Shown piece after piece: positions 34,781 to 43,239 of a DNA stretch of 64,000 nt. The number at the start of each line of letters is the position of its first letter. The stretch's first letter is position 1. The stretch comes from Massilia sp. ZL223 (GTDB lineage: Bacteria > Pseudomonadota > Gammaproteobacteria > Burkholderiales > Burkholderiaceae_D): contig NZ_JAGPWD010000016.1 in the NCBI RefSeq assembly GCF_018119395.1, forward strand, positions 36,063 to 100,062, written 5' to 3'. The notes under the pieces are model-generated. The model worked only from the letters and a program-made list of their open reading frames with translations, did not search any database and was not told where the DNA came from. Position numbers and translations under genes: made by a program.

Positions 34781-35521
34781 CTAGGCGCCGTAGCGTTTCT
34801 GGCAACGCTCGCACCAGAAGCTGCGGCGCTTGGTCTGACCCAGGTTCGCCTTGTGGAAAGGGATCTTGCACCGTGGGCAGGTGCGCTGGGCATGGGCCTG
34901 CCAGTGCTGCTTGAGCACGAACTGGCGTTTCCATTCCAGGAAGTCGAAGCTGTATTGACGCGCCTCGTCGACCAGCTGGCGCAGCTTGGCCGGCGGCAGG
35001 GCGCCGATGGTGGAGAGGGGATGCAGGCGGATGCGGAACAAGACTTCGTTCTTGATGATGTTGCCCACGCCGGAAAAGATGTCCTGGTCGAGCAGGGCGT
35101 CGCAGGCCAGCAGTCCGGGCTGGGCGCGCAGCTTCTTGCGCGCCTTCTTCGGGTCCCACTGGTCGGACATCACGTCCGCGCTGAAATCGTAGGCGGCGTA
35201 GGTGTCGCGGTCGATCTCCTTGACCGAGCAGGCATAGAAGTTCAGCTCGCCGCCGTCGCCGGTCGCCAGCGACAGGCGCGCCTGCTTGTCGCGCCGCTCG
35301 TCGATGCGGTAGGTGCCGAACAGGAGGAAGTGGATGCGCAAGACCATGGCCGGCGTCTCGATCAGGAGATGCTTGCCCCAGGTGTGGATGGCCAGGATGG
35401 GCTGGCCCACCAGGCGCGCCTTGTCGATGGCCCAGGTGTTGCCCTCGGCGCGCACGATCTCCTGCCCGACGAAGCGCGCGGTTTGTTCTTTCAGCAAGTA
35501 AAGCGATGGACCTTCCGGCAC
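34781..35521 (-). CDS. Fpg/Nei-family DNA glycosylase (endonuclease VIII-like)
   Basis: 246 residues, starting at a GTG. With this start the protein begins (M)PEGPSLYLL, giving the N-terminal catalytic Pro and Glu of the family after Met removal, and GGGAGG lies six bases upstream; longer ATG starts would bury the catalytic Pro. Other family marks are HTWGKHLLIE (Lys near 52), the helix-two-turn-helix region DQDIFSGVGNIIKNE, and a C-terminal zinc finger with Cys pairs in CPRC and CERC. It excises oxidised bases and nicks the abasic site. It stands alone between the response regulator and the DUF3016 gene. Confidence 0.92.
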   Translation of the reverse strand: MPEGPSLYLLKEQTARFVGQEIVRAEGNTWAIDKARLVGQPILAIHTWGKHLLIETPAMVLRIHFLLFGTYRIDERRDKQARLSLATGDGGELNFYACSVKEIDRDTYAAYDFSADVMSDQWDPKKARKKLRAQPGLLACDALLDQDIFSGVGNIIKNEVLFRIRLHPLSTIGALPPAKLRQLVDEARQYSFDFLEWKRQFVLKQHWQAHAQRTCPRCKIPFHKANLGQTKRRSFWCERCQKRYGA

Positions 35522-35690
35522 GGCTGACCTCCCTTGTGCCATCGTATCCGGGCGCGGGAAAATGCCGTGTTCGGAGCCTAACATTTCGATACAAAACTCC
35601 GACGAAGACAGACAAGCACAGCCAGGTAAAGGGGCGTATATTTAGTCGTAACATGATCGACACGATCAGTTTCTCAATGAGGTAAATACC

Positions 35691-36182
35691 ATGGATACCC
35701 TGATTCGCAACCTGGCCCTGGCGGGCCTGCTCGCGCTGAGTGCGGGCGCCGCATCGGCAGGGGTCACGGTGAAGTACATCGAGCCGGACAAGTTTTCCGA
35801 CCTGCCGTTCGCGCCCTGGGAGCGCGAGGAAGTGCTGAAGGACCTGAGCGAGCATTTCACCGAGCTGGGCAAGGCCTTGCCGCCCGGCCAGGACCTGCTC
35901 CTGGAAGTGACCGACATCGACATGGCCGGCCGCGAGTACCCGAGCTCGCGCGCCGCGCGCGACCTGCGCATCCTGCGCGGCATGGCCGACTGGCCGGTCG
36001 TCAAGCTGCGCTACACCCTGAGCGAGAACGGCCAGGTGCTGAAGACGGGCGACGCCAAGATCGCGGACATGAACTACCTGCAGCGCATCAACCGGTGGTC
36101 GGACGGCGACCGCCTGCGCTACGAAAAGCGCATGATCGACGAATGGTTCGCCAAGAACATCGCGCCGAAGCGGCGCGGCTGA
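35691..36182 (+). CDS. exported DUF3016 domain protein
   Basis: 163 residues. A signal peptide (LALAGLLALSAGAASA, cut near 23) precedes a single DUF3016 domain with its usual landmarks: KYIEPDKFSDLP, LLLEVTDIDMAGRE, RILRGMADWP and ADMNYLQR. It is periplasmic, with no known function. GAGGT lies eight bases before the ATG. A strong bidirectional terminator follows. Confidence 0.87.
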   Translation: MDTLIRNLALAGLLALSAGAASAGVTVKYIEPDKFSDLPFAPWEREEVLKDLSEHFTELGKALPPGQDLLLEVTDIDMAGREYPSSRAARDLRILRGMADWPVVKLRYTLSENGQVLKTGDAKIADMNYLQRINRWSDGDRLRYEKRMIDEWFAKNIAPKRRG

Positions 36183-36202
36183 AGACCGCCGCATCAAAAA
36201 CA

Positions 36203-36228
36203 ACGGCGCCCCGCGGGGCGCCGTTTTT
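36203..36228. terminator. bidirectional rho-independent terminator
   Basis: Stem ACGGCGCCCC / GGGGCGCCGT with T residues on the right and A residues on the left (36196-36200), so it can end both the DUF3016 transcript and the leftward sigma-factor operon. Confidence 0.9.
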
Positions 36229-36251
36229 CATGGAGCGTCCTTGCTCGTCTT

Positions 36252-37352
36252 TCACTCGCCTTTTTTGACCGCCGTGCGCTTGGGACGCGCCGCTTCGGTG
36301 ACCGTATAGTCGGCCGGCACCGCGAACAGGCTGGCCGCCGGCTCCTCGCGCTTCAGCTCTTCCAGGCGATACACCATCTCGCCGCTGCGCGGATCGCTGC
36401 GCTTGTGGTAGACCAGCATCTGCAGGTCGGGCGAGGTCCAGGTCTCGCTCGAGACCGTGATCGGATTGCGGTTGCCGATCTCGCCGGCCGGGATCTCGTA
36501 GCTGCGCTGCTGGCCTTGCGCCTTCACGCCCGAGAAATCGCGCGTACCCAGGTCGCGGCTGGCGGCCTTGGCCGACCACCTGGCGTCGCCGATCGCGCCG
36601 GCGATGATCGGACCCAGCTGCACCGACATCTCGCGCGTGGCGCGGGCGGCCTCAAGGCCGGGCTGGGCGATGCGGATGCGCACGTCCTTGTGCTCGCCGT
36701 CGCGCTCCACTTCCTTGACGATGAAGCGTCCGCCTTCAGGCAGCTTGCCTTCCTTGCGCAGCTGTTCGATGCGCTCGCGCGCCCGCTCGCCCGCGATCCG
36801 GGCGTGCTCGCCCGAGGCGCGGGCCTGGGCGGCGGCGGCGCGCGCCTGCTCCGCCGCGGCGCGGGCGATGTCGCCCGGCGCGCCGACCTTGGTCGCGGTC
36901 TTGTTCTTGGGGCGCAGGATGTAGCGCACGCCCTCGACCGGATCGTGGATGGTCACGACGCGCACCTCGCCATTGTCGTCGCGCACTTCGGTGCGGGTGC
37001 GGCCGGCGCTGTCGCGGTAATTCATGGTGCTGTTCTTGCGCACGATCTGGTTGCCGTCGGCCAGCTGCTGGACACGCTCGGACACCGCCAGCGCGCTGTA
37101 AGGTGCGTTCTTGACCACCCGGCCGCCGTGCAGCGGCAGGATCGCGCCGTGCAGCATCGGCATGGTGTCGAGCACGTGCAGGTCTTCCATGCCGTCCAGG
37201 CGGGTGACGATGCGGCGCTCCACGCGCTCCGCGCGCTCGCCGCGTTCGGCATTGGCAGCCTGGTCGAGTTCGGCCTCGCCCATGCCGGCGGCCAGGGCGG
37301 GAGCGAACGCGCAGGCCAGCAGTGCTGCAATCAGGATCTTCTTGGTCATCAT
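36252..37352 (-). CDS. exported protein of an ECF-sigma operon, unknown function
   Basis: 366 residues. A signal peptide (ILIAALLACAFAPALA) is cut near 22. The middle (about 150-205) is an Ala/Arg/Glu-rich helix with ARAAAEQARAAAAQARASG, likely a coiled coil. The flanking parts look globular; one contains IVRKNSTMNYRDSAGRTRTE, a motif seen in other exported proteins of unknown role. It is third in an operon after a sigma factor and a likely anti-sigma protein, so it may sense or answer envelope stress. AAGGA precedes the ATG. Confidence 0.7.
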   Translation of the reverse strand: MMTKKILIAALLACAFAPALAAGMGEAELDQAANAERGERAERVERRIVTRLDGMEDLHVLDTMPMLHGAILPLHGGRVVKNAPYSALAVSERVQQLADGNQIVRKNSTMNYRDSAGRTRTEVRDDNGEVRVVTIHDPVEGVRYILRPKNKTATKVGAPGDIARAAAEQARAAAAQARASGEHARIAGERARERIEQLRKEGKLPEGGRFIVKEVERDGEHKDVRIRIAQPGLEAARATREMSVQLGPIIAGAIGDARWSAKAASRDLGTRDFSGVKAQGQQRSYEIPAGEIGNRNPITVSSETWTSPDLQMLVYHKRSDPRSGEMVYRLEELKREEPAASLFAVPADYTVTEAARPKRTAVKKGE

Positions 37353-37373
37353 GGCTTCCTTCGGGTGGGGTGG

Positions 37374-37877
37374 TTATTCGATATCGGTATCGCTCAGGCG
37401 CACCGCCAGCGGGTGGCCGTCGGCCGCCACCAGCATTTCGGCGCGCACCGTGTCGGCGGCATTGGCCGGGTCGACCGGCATGCCCAGCGGCGCCAGGGCG
37501 GTGCGGGGCAGCTCGGCTTCGACCACGCGGGCGCCGGGTTCCTGCTCGATCCGTTCGAGCGTATCGAGGGCGATGAAGGCGGCGCCGTTGTCGATCCCGA
37601 CCAGCGGCGGCGCGCCCACGGTGACGGCGCGGTGCGGCGACAGGGCCAGCAGCATCGCCACCGCGCTCAGGGAGCACAGCGCGCCGGCCGCGCCCCACTG
37701 GGGCAGCGACAGCCGCTGGTACCAGTGGCGCTTCTTCGGGAACTGGCGGGCGAAGGCCTGCATCAGTTCCTTCTCGACGCAGCGCGGCGCATCGCGGCCG
37801 GCCAGCTCGCCGCGCAGGGCCTCGAAGTGGGGCGCCAGCAGCGGTTCCAGCATGTCCTTGTCGTCGTTCATGTTCAT
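37374..37877 (-). CDS. likely membrane-bound anti-sigma factor
   Basis: 167 residues. A cytosolic N-terminal region of about 58 residues is followed by one transmembrane helix (about 62-82, WGAAGALCSLSAVAMLLAL) and a periplasmic tail of about 85 residues. The gene lies 16 bases after an ECF sigma-factor gene, the usual place for its anti-sigma partner. No zinc anti-sigma (HxxxCxxC) motif is present, so the identification rests on topology and position. AAGGAAGG lies upstream; the start may be Met1 (37877) or Met3. Confidence 0.6.
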   Translation of the reverse strand: MNMNDDKDMLEPLLAPHFEALRGELAGRDAPRCVEKELMQAFARQFPKKRHWYQRLSLPQWGAAGALCSLSAVAMLLALSPHRAVTVGAPPLVGIDNGAAFIALDTLERIEQEPGARVVEAELPRTALAPLGMPVDPANAADTVRAEMLVAADGHPLAVRLSDTDIE

Positions 37878-37893
37878 CTCGTGTTCCTTCCTT

Positions 37894-38502
37894 TCAGGCC
37901 GCCGCGTGGGCGGCCGGGTGCAGGGCCTTCAGGCGCCTGGCCAGCGCCGCCCGGCCGCGCGCCAGGCGCGAGCGCACCGTGCCGATGTCGACCTGGCAGA
38001 TCGCGGCGATCTCCTGGTAGGACAGCTCGTGCAGTTCGTACAGGATGACCGGGTCGCGGTAGTGCGGCGGCAGCAGGGCCAGCGCGCGGCGCACTTGCTC
38101 CGCCATTTCGTTGTCCAGCAGGCGCCCGAGCGGCTCCGCCTCCTCGCTGGCCAGTTCCAGCTCGCCTTCGTCCGCACCGTCCTCGCCGGGCTCTGGCAGC
38201 GCGCTGTGGCGCCGGCGCGGCGCTTCCCACTTCAGCACCAGGTTGCGCACGACGCCGAACAGGAAGTGCTGCAGCTGCCCGCGCAGCGGGTCGTAGCCGA
38301 AGCGCCCCGTCAGCAGGCCCATGAAGGTGTCCTGGACGATATCGGCGGCGGCGTCGCCCGAACCGCAGCGCAGCAGCGCGAAGCGGTACAGCGGGCCCTG
38401 GTGCCGCCGGTACAGCGCCGCGAACGCGCTCGCCGCGCCGGCGTGCATCTGGCGCAGCAATTCAGCATCGGAATGGTCGGTGTGCGTGGTCATGGCGGTC
38501 AT
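37894..38502 (-). CDS. ECF-type RNA polymerase sigma factor
   Basis: About 202 residues. Region 2 runs from LLRQMHAGAASAFAALYRR to VRNLVLKWEAPRRR. An acidic linker of about 35 residues (PEPGEDGADEGELE) is longer than usual. Region 4 includes LPPHYRDPVILYELHELSYQEIAAI and VDIGTVRSRLARGR, the promoter -35 recognition helix. The start was placed at 38502; an ATG three codons later (38493) is equally possible. It heads a three-gene operon with the putative anti-sigma and an exported protein, and probably controls an envelope response. Confidence 0.88.
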   Translation of the reverse strand: MTAMTTHTDHSDAELLRQMHAGAASAFAALYRRHQGPLYRFALLRCGSGDAAADIVQDTFMGLLTGRFGYDPLRGQLQHFLFGVVRNLVLKWEAPRRRHSALPEPGEDGADEGELELASEEAEPLGRLLDNEMAEQVRRALALLPPHYRDPVILYELHELSYQEIAAICQVDIGTVRSRLARGRAALARRLKALHPAAHAAA

Positions 38503-38601
38503 CTTTACCCGTATTCCGCCGGGGTGGCGGAAAAGTTCCAACTTTTTTCCAAAGAATGAAAAAAATGGAAGGAGAGTAAAGAAGCAGCCCGGGATGCGGG
38601 G

Positions 38602-38629
38602 TGGGACGCCGGAGCACTCCGGCGTCCCA
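38602..38629. repeat. strong hairpin downstream of the thioesterase gene
   Basis: TGGGACGCCGGAG / CTCCGGCGTCCCA separated by two bases. It lies 27 bases after the stop of the leftward thioesterase gene and before the sigma-factor gene. It has no T-run, so it may be a terminator that acts with other factors, or a processed stem. Confidence 0.6.
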
Positions 38630-38655
38630 GGAGGAAGGTGTGCGGTCGATCGAGC

Positions 38656-39099
38656 TCAGTCGATCCAGTTCACCCGGTCGAATTTCGCGCGGAATTCTTC
38701 CGGCATGGCCATGACCTCGCTGCTCTTGTAGTTGAAGAACACGAAGCCGGACTTGGCCATGGCGATCAGCTTGCGGTCGCGCGGGCGGGTGATGCGGAAG
38801 GTGATGTCGCCGCCGTATTTATTGAAGTCCATGACGCCGACTTCGAACAGCAGCTCGTCGCGGGCATGGGCTTCGGCGCGGTAGGTGGTGGCGAGGTCGG
38901 TGACGATGATGCCGGTTCCGTCGCGTTCGGTCTCGGGTACGCCGAATTCGAACAGGAAGCGCGCCCGGGCCTCGGAGATCATCGAGATCATCGAGTCGTT
39001 GCCGAGGTGGTTGGCGGCGTTGATGTCGGTGACCCTCACGGTCAGCGGCGTCGAATAATAGAACTGGTCTTCGGGGAAGTTGAGTTGTAAGCGTGCCAT
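38656..39099 (-). CDS. acyl-CoA thioesterase, hotdog (4HBT) fold
   Basis: 147 residues, the normal length for a single hotdog domain. The N-terminal VRVTDINAANHLGNDSM and the following long helix ISMISEARARFLFEFG match the 4-hydroxybenzoyl-CoA thioesterase-like family, with Asp and Asn/His in the active-site loop. It should hydrolyse an acyl-CoA; chain length is not predictable. It lies 15 bases downstream of the sugar dehydrogenase gene and could share its transcript. Confidence 0.82.
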   Translation of the reverse strand: MARLQLNFPEDQFYYSTPLTVRVTDINAANHLGNDSMISMISEARARFLFEFGVPETERDGTGIIVTDLATTYRAEAHARDELLFEVGVMDFNKYGGDITFRITRPRDRKLIAMAKSGFVFFNYKSSEVMAMPEEFRAKFDRVNWID

Positions 39100-39114
39100 T
39101 TCTTCATTCTAACC

Positions 39115-40605
39115 TTACGGGGTGGCATTTCGTCCAATTTTATGGATGGTCCCGGACGCCGCCACCAGGTAGAGTTCGCCTTCCGCGTCCTGGCCGAAGG
39201 AGACGACCCGTCCGATATCGGGAAGATTCCAGTCGCGCTGCTCGACGATGCCGGCGCCGGTCGCGCTAAAGCTCTTCAGGAAGCCGGTGCAGAAATCGGA
39301 ATAGAAATAGCGTCCGGCCAGCTCGGGCAGGGCGCGTCCGCGGTAGACGAAGCCGCCGGTGATCGAGCAGCCGTTGGCGTCGTTGCTGCCGTGGTCGTAT
39401 TCGAAGGCGGGCAGGGTGAGGCCGGCCTGGTTGCAGCTGGCCGTGTTGTAGCACAGCGTGCCCTCCATGACGTTCCAGCCATAGTTCTGTCCGCCCTGGC
39501 GGTTGTCGGCGATATTGACTTCCTCGCGCCGGTCCTGGCCCACATCGCTCAGGTAGAGCTGGTTGCCGTCGAATGCGTAGCGCCAGGGATTGCGCAGGCC
39601 GTAGGCCCAGATCTCGGGGCGCCGGCCGCTCATGTTGACAAAGGGATTGCTGCCCGGGATCGCATAGCTTTCTGCGGGAACCGAAAGGGAGACATCGATG
39701 CGCAGCAGCTTGCCCAGCAGCGAGTTCAGGTTCTGGGCATTGCCCTGCGGGTCGCCCGCGCCGCCGCCGTCGCCTGTTCCCACATACAGGTAGCCATCCG
39801 GGCCGAAGCTCACCAGGCCGCCGAAATGATTGGTGAAGGTGGGATGCGGAATGCTGATGATCTCCAGGCCGGAAGTGGGATCGGCGATGTTGGCGCTGGA
39901 TCCGGTGGTGAAACGCTCGACGACGATATTGCGCTGCGGGTCGGTGTAATACAGGTAGACATAGCCATTGCGCGCGTACTGCGGGTCGAAGGCCAGCGAC
40001 AGCAGGCCGCCTTCGCCCTCGGTGAGCACGCGTGCGCTGATGTCGAGGAGGGGCGTGCTCAGCACCGCGCCGTTCTGGATGATGCGCACCCGCCCCGCAC
40101 GCTCGGTAACGAACAGGCGCGTGTCGCCCGGCGGCGCGCTCAGCCAGGTGGGGTTGTCGAGGTTGGTGGCGACGGTGGACAGGGCGAGCGTGAGCGCGGG
40201 ACTGCCGTAGGCCACCGTCGCATTGGCGGTCGCGCCCGCGCTCACCACCGCGCTCTGCGATGCGGGCGAAGGCGTGTAGGTGGTGTTGCCGCTGGTGACT
40301 GCCGTGGCGGCCACGTTGTAGCTGCCGGGCGCCAGTCCGGTCAGGGTTTGAGTCTGGGTCAGGTCTTGGAGGTAATTATTGGGACCGGTGACGCGCATGG
40401 CGGCATTCACCCCGGATGGCAGCCCGGTCGCCGTGACCGTCAGCGAGCCCGTGGTGGCGGAGGGCGGCGTCACCGGCCCGGGCGTGCCCGCACTGCCGCC
40501 GCCACCGCCGCAGGCGCCCAGCGTCGCCAGGCACAGGACGAGGAAGGGCGCCGACAGGCGCGGCAACAACAGCAGCATCCACTTGCGCATGTGTTCGAGC
40601 AGCAT
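39115..40605 (-). CDS. lipoprotein PQQ-type sugar dehydrogenase with N-terminal Ig/carboxypeptidase-regulatory-like domain
   Basis: 496 residues. The signal ends in lipobox LGAC followed by a Gly-rich spacer, so it is a lipoprotein. A beta domain (about 50-115) precedes the six-bladed glucose/sorbosone dehydrogenase propeller: TERAGRVRII, EGGLLSLAFDP, GTGDGGGAGDP, WAYGLRNPWRYAFD and DVGQDRREEVN are its usual landmarks. It likely oxidises aldoses with PQQ, though some members have no proven activity. Met1 at 40605 has GGAGG five bases upstream. A related enzyme is encoded at 43919. Confidence 0.85.
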   Translation of the reverse strand: MLLEHMRKWMLLLLPRLSAPFLVLCLATLGACGGGGGSAGTPGPVTPPSATTGSLTVTATGLPSGVNAAMRVTGPNNYLQDLTQTQTLTGLAPGSYNVAATAVTSGNTTYTPSPASQSAVVSAGATANATVAYGSPALTLALSTVATNLDNPTWLSAPPGDTRLFVTERAGRVRIIQNGAVLSTPLLDISARVLTEGEGGLLSLAFDPQYARNGYVYLYYTDPQRNIVVERFTTGSSANIADPTSGLEIISIPHPTFTNHFGGLVSFGPDGYLYVGTGDGGGAGDPQGNAQNLNSLLGKLLRIDVSLSVPAESYAIPGSNPFVNMSGRRPEIWAYGLRNPWRYAFDGNQLYLSDVGQDRREEVNIADNRQGGQNYGWNVMEGTLCYNTASCNQAGLTLPAFEYDHGSNDANGCSITGGFVYRGRALPELAGRYFYSDFCTGFLKSFSATGAGIVEQRDWNLPDIGRVVSFGQDAEGELYLVAASGTIHKIGRNATP

Positions 40606-40766
40606 GTCCGCCTCCGTTGCCGAAGAATTCGCTGACACCATTGTGCCAGCGAACGCCGGCCGCCGCGCGCACACGGCGAAGCGTGCGGACAGTGTAGCGG
40701 GAGTGGCCTGGCCTTCCGTTTGACGCAGGTCGAGCCGGCAGCCGGCACTAAACACTGGCTGCGCGC

Positions 40767-42071
40767 TCAGCGGGTCAGGCGGTAGATCAGCAGGGCGGTG
40801 CGGATCGCGGCGCGCTCGATCGAGGCCAGCTCGACCCGCTCGGCCGGCGAGTGGGCGCCGGCGCCGCTCGCGCCCAGGCCGTCCAGGCTGTCCACATAGG
40901 GCGCGACGAACTGGATGTCGCCCGCGCCGCGCGCGGTGGCGGGCAGGGCGGTGATCGTGCCCAAGCCGGCATCGCTGCTGGCTTGCGAATAGATGTCCAG
41001 CAGCTTCAGGTTGCCCGGCGTGACGGCCATCGGCGGATAGGAATCGCGGAAGCTGATGCTGGCGCTGGCGCCCGGCAGGCTTTGCGCGACGATCTCGCGC
41101 ATCCTGGCTTGCGCGCGGTCGCGCTGGGCGTAGTCGAGGTAGCGCAGGTCGCTCTTCACGGTGACGGTGTTGGCGATCACATTGGTCTTGCCGGCCGCCA
41201 TGCCGCCGGCCTTGCCTTCGTCGTACGCGACATCCGTGCCGCCCAGGATCACGCCCGGATTGAAAGTCAGGCCCGGTTCCACCACCTGCCGGCGGAAGCC
41301 GTCCAGGATGCGCGCCGCCTCGTACACGGCGCCGTAGCCGCCGGGGCCGAACACGCCCTGCGAGTGCCCCTGGCGCGCCTTGACCTCGAGGTCGAAGGAG
41401 GCGGTGGCGCGGCGCCCGACGGTGGCGGTGGCCTGGCCCTGGTCGATGACCGCGCCTTCGAAGGCGAGGGCGATGTCGCTGCGCTTGGCCAGTTCGATCA
41501 TGTCGCGGCGCGACACCGAGCGCGGCTCGCCCGCGTCTTCCTCGTCGCCAGTGAACATCACGGTGATGCGGGTGTTGCGGAGCACGCCCGCGCGGTGCAG
41601 GGCGCGCAGGGCCGCCACCACCACCACGTTGCCGCCCTTCATGTCGCCGACGCCCTGGCCGCGCGCATATTCTCCACCCGCGCCATCGCGTTCCCACAGC
41701 GGACCGGGCGCATCCGGTTCGAACACGGTGTCCAGGTGGCCGAGCAAGAGCAGGCGCTTGCCCTGCTTGCCTTCGCTGAGCGCCACCAGGTGGCCGGCGC
41801 GCCGCATGCCGGCCGGCATGTCGAGCCAGGCGGTGCGCATGCCGATCTGTTCGAACTCCTTCGCGAACACCTCGCCCACGGCGCGCACGCCGGCCACGTT
41901 CATGGTGCCGCTGTTGATGCGCGCGCTGCGTTCGAGCAGATCGATCGCGTCGCCGGACCAGGCGCGCACTTCGGCGACGATGCGCTGTTCGGTGGGATTC
42001 AGTTCCGCCGCATGGACGGGTGCGGCGAAGGCGGCGGCCAGCGCCAGCGTCAATACGAGCTTGCCTTGCAT
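40767..42071 (-). CDS. exported M20-family metallopeptidase (glutamate carboxypeptidase-like)
   Basis: 434 residues with a signal peptide (LTLALAAAFAAPVHA). Metal and catalytic motifs are GHLDTVFE (His, Asp), GVGDMKGG (bridging Asp), TGDEEDAGEP (catalytic Glu pair) and a C-terminal GAGAHSPAERVE (His). The dimerisation domain lies between about 210 and 325. CPG2-like members remove C-terminal glutamate from peptides or folates. The start at 42071 follows AGGA. The BamE-like gene ends 57 bases upstream, so it may be the last gene of that operon. Confidence 0.87.
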   Translation of the reverse strand: MQGKLVLTLALAAAFAAPVHAAELNPTEQRIVAEVRAWSGDAIDLLERSARINSGTMNVAGVRAVGEVFAKEFEQIGMRTAWLDMPAGMRRAGHLVALSEGKQGKRLLLLGHLDTVFEPDAPGPLWERDGAGGEYARGQGVGDMKGGNVVVVAALRALHRAGVLRNTRITVMFTGDEEDAGEPRSVSRRDMIELAKRSDIALAFEGAVIDQGQATATVGRRATASFDLEVKARQGHSQGVFGPGGYGAVYEAARILDGFRRQVVEPGLTFNPGVILGGTDVAYDEGKAGGMAAGKTNVIANTVTVKSDLRYLDYAQRDRAQARMREIVAQSLPGASASISFRDSYPPMAVTPGNLKLLDIYSQASSDAGLGTITALPATARGAGDIQFVAPYVDSLDGLGASGAGAHSPAERVELASIERAAIRTALLIYRLTR

Positions 42072-42128
42072 ATCGCTTCCTGGTGAGATAAGGATATGCA
42101 ACTTTACTACGAACAAGTCGTGCCGAGG

Positions 42129-42428
42129 CTAGGGCAAGGCGGGCGGGCGCGTGCGGGTTTTGCTCACCACGCCGGAGGGATCGAGCAGGATCACGAATTC
42201 GGCGTAGCGTCCGCCGCCGGCGGGCGACTGGTAGACCCAGGCCTCGTAGCCGCTGTCGAAGCGCACGCTCCGGGTGGCGCCGAAAGTGGCGATCAGTTCG
42301 GCCTTGGTGGTGCGCCCCGGCACCACGCCCTGGCTCAGGCGTTCGAGCGGCGCCTGGGTGCCGGGCGGCACGGGCTGGCTGGCGCAGGCGGTCAGCAGCA
42401 GTGCACACAGCAAGGGAAGGGCCTTCAT
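42129..42428 (-). CDS. small lipoprotein with SmpA/BamE-like domain
   Basis: 99 residues. The lipobox is LTAC (Cys about 15). The mature part has GRTTKAELIATFGATRSVRF followed by a YEAWVY strand, the helix-strand pattern of BamE/SmpA-type domains. It is probably not BamE itself, since it lies in an unrelated operon. Its ATG overlaps the stop of the preceding gene (ATGA) and AGGAGG lies inside that gene, so translation is coupled. Confidence 0.72.
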   Translation of the reverse strand: MKALPLLCALLLTACASQPVPPGTQAPLERLSQGVVPGRTTKAELIATFGATRSVRFDSGYEAWVYQSPAGGGRYAEFVILLDPSGVVSKTRTRPPALP

Positions 42429-43234
42429 GGCGCCTCCTGCGGCGGGGCGGTCATGTACTCGAACTCGACCAGGGTGTCGTCGGGCCAGGAACGGTCCCAG
42501 ATCGGCACGTAATAAGTGCGGTCGAGCATCACCTGGCAATCGCAGTATTCGAGCTCGGCCGGCGTCTGTTCGCCGCCGGCGTAGAGCATGCGGAAGGGCA
42601 GGGTTTCCACGCGCTCGCCGGCGCGCAGGGTCACGGCGAATACAGGCCGCTCGGTGAAGAACAGGTAGTTGCCGTCCGGGCTGTTGCACACCCCTTCGGG
42701 CGTGTCGAGGACATTCGAGATCCAGCCGAACAGGGGGGAACTGTTCGAGACCAGGCCCGCTTCCTTGCCGACCAGGCATTCGAGGCGCAGGTCGCCCAGG
42801 CGGCGCTTGCCCGCCGGGACGCCGGGCGACTGGATCAGGGCGCGCCAGGTCATGCTGGTGGTCTTGCGGTTGGCGAGCACGGCCGCGTCTTCGCGCAGGG
42901 CGGTGTCGTTGCGCGGCAAGACGAAGCTATTGTCTTCGCCCACCGGCACCGGGATGCTGACGCTGTCACCGGCGATGCGCAGGGTGATGCCGCGCATGTC
43001 CACGGTACGCGAGCGCGGCAGCAGCTGGAAACGCAGGCTGGCGCCAGGCGCCAGCGCATGCTCGCGCTCGAAGCGCTCCATGCCGCGGATCATTTTTTTA
43101 TAAGATTTGTCGACCGGATCGCGGGTCGACCTGACGGTGACGGTGCTGGGCTGTTGCGCCGCAAGCGCAAAGCCGACGGGCCCGGCCAGGACGGCCAGTC
43201 CCAGGAGAACGACGCGGAGCAGGTTCCGCGCCAT
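42425..43234 (-). CDS. exported protein of unknown function
   Basis: 269 residues with a signal peptide (VVLLGLAVLAGPVGFALA, cut near 26). The rest is soluble and probably periplasmic. It has Cys residues in CLVG, VCNS and the pair CDC, which may form disulfides. No known domain was recognised. It lies 5 bases after the YcbK-like gene and overlaps the BamE-like lipoprotein gene, so the three are one unit. Confidence 0.7.
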   Translation of the reverse strand: MARNLLRVVLLGLAVLAGPVGFALAAQQPSTVTVRSTRDPVDKSYKKMIRGMERFEREHALAPGASLRFQLLPRSRTVDMRGITLRIAGDSVSIPVPVGEDNSFVLPRNDTALREDAAVLANRKTTSMTWRALIQSPGVPAGKRRLGDLRLECLVGKEAGLVSNSSPLFGWISNVLDTPEGVCNSPDGNYLFFTERPVFAVTLRAGERVETLPFRMLYAGGEQTPAELEYCDCQVMLDRTYYVPIWDRSWPDDTLVEFEYMTAPPQEAP

Positions 43235-43239
43235 GCTGC

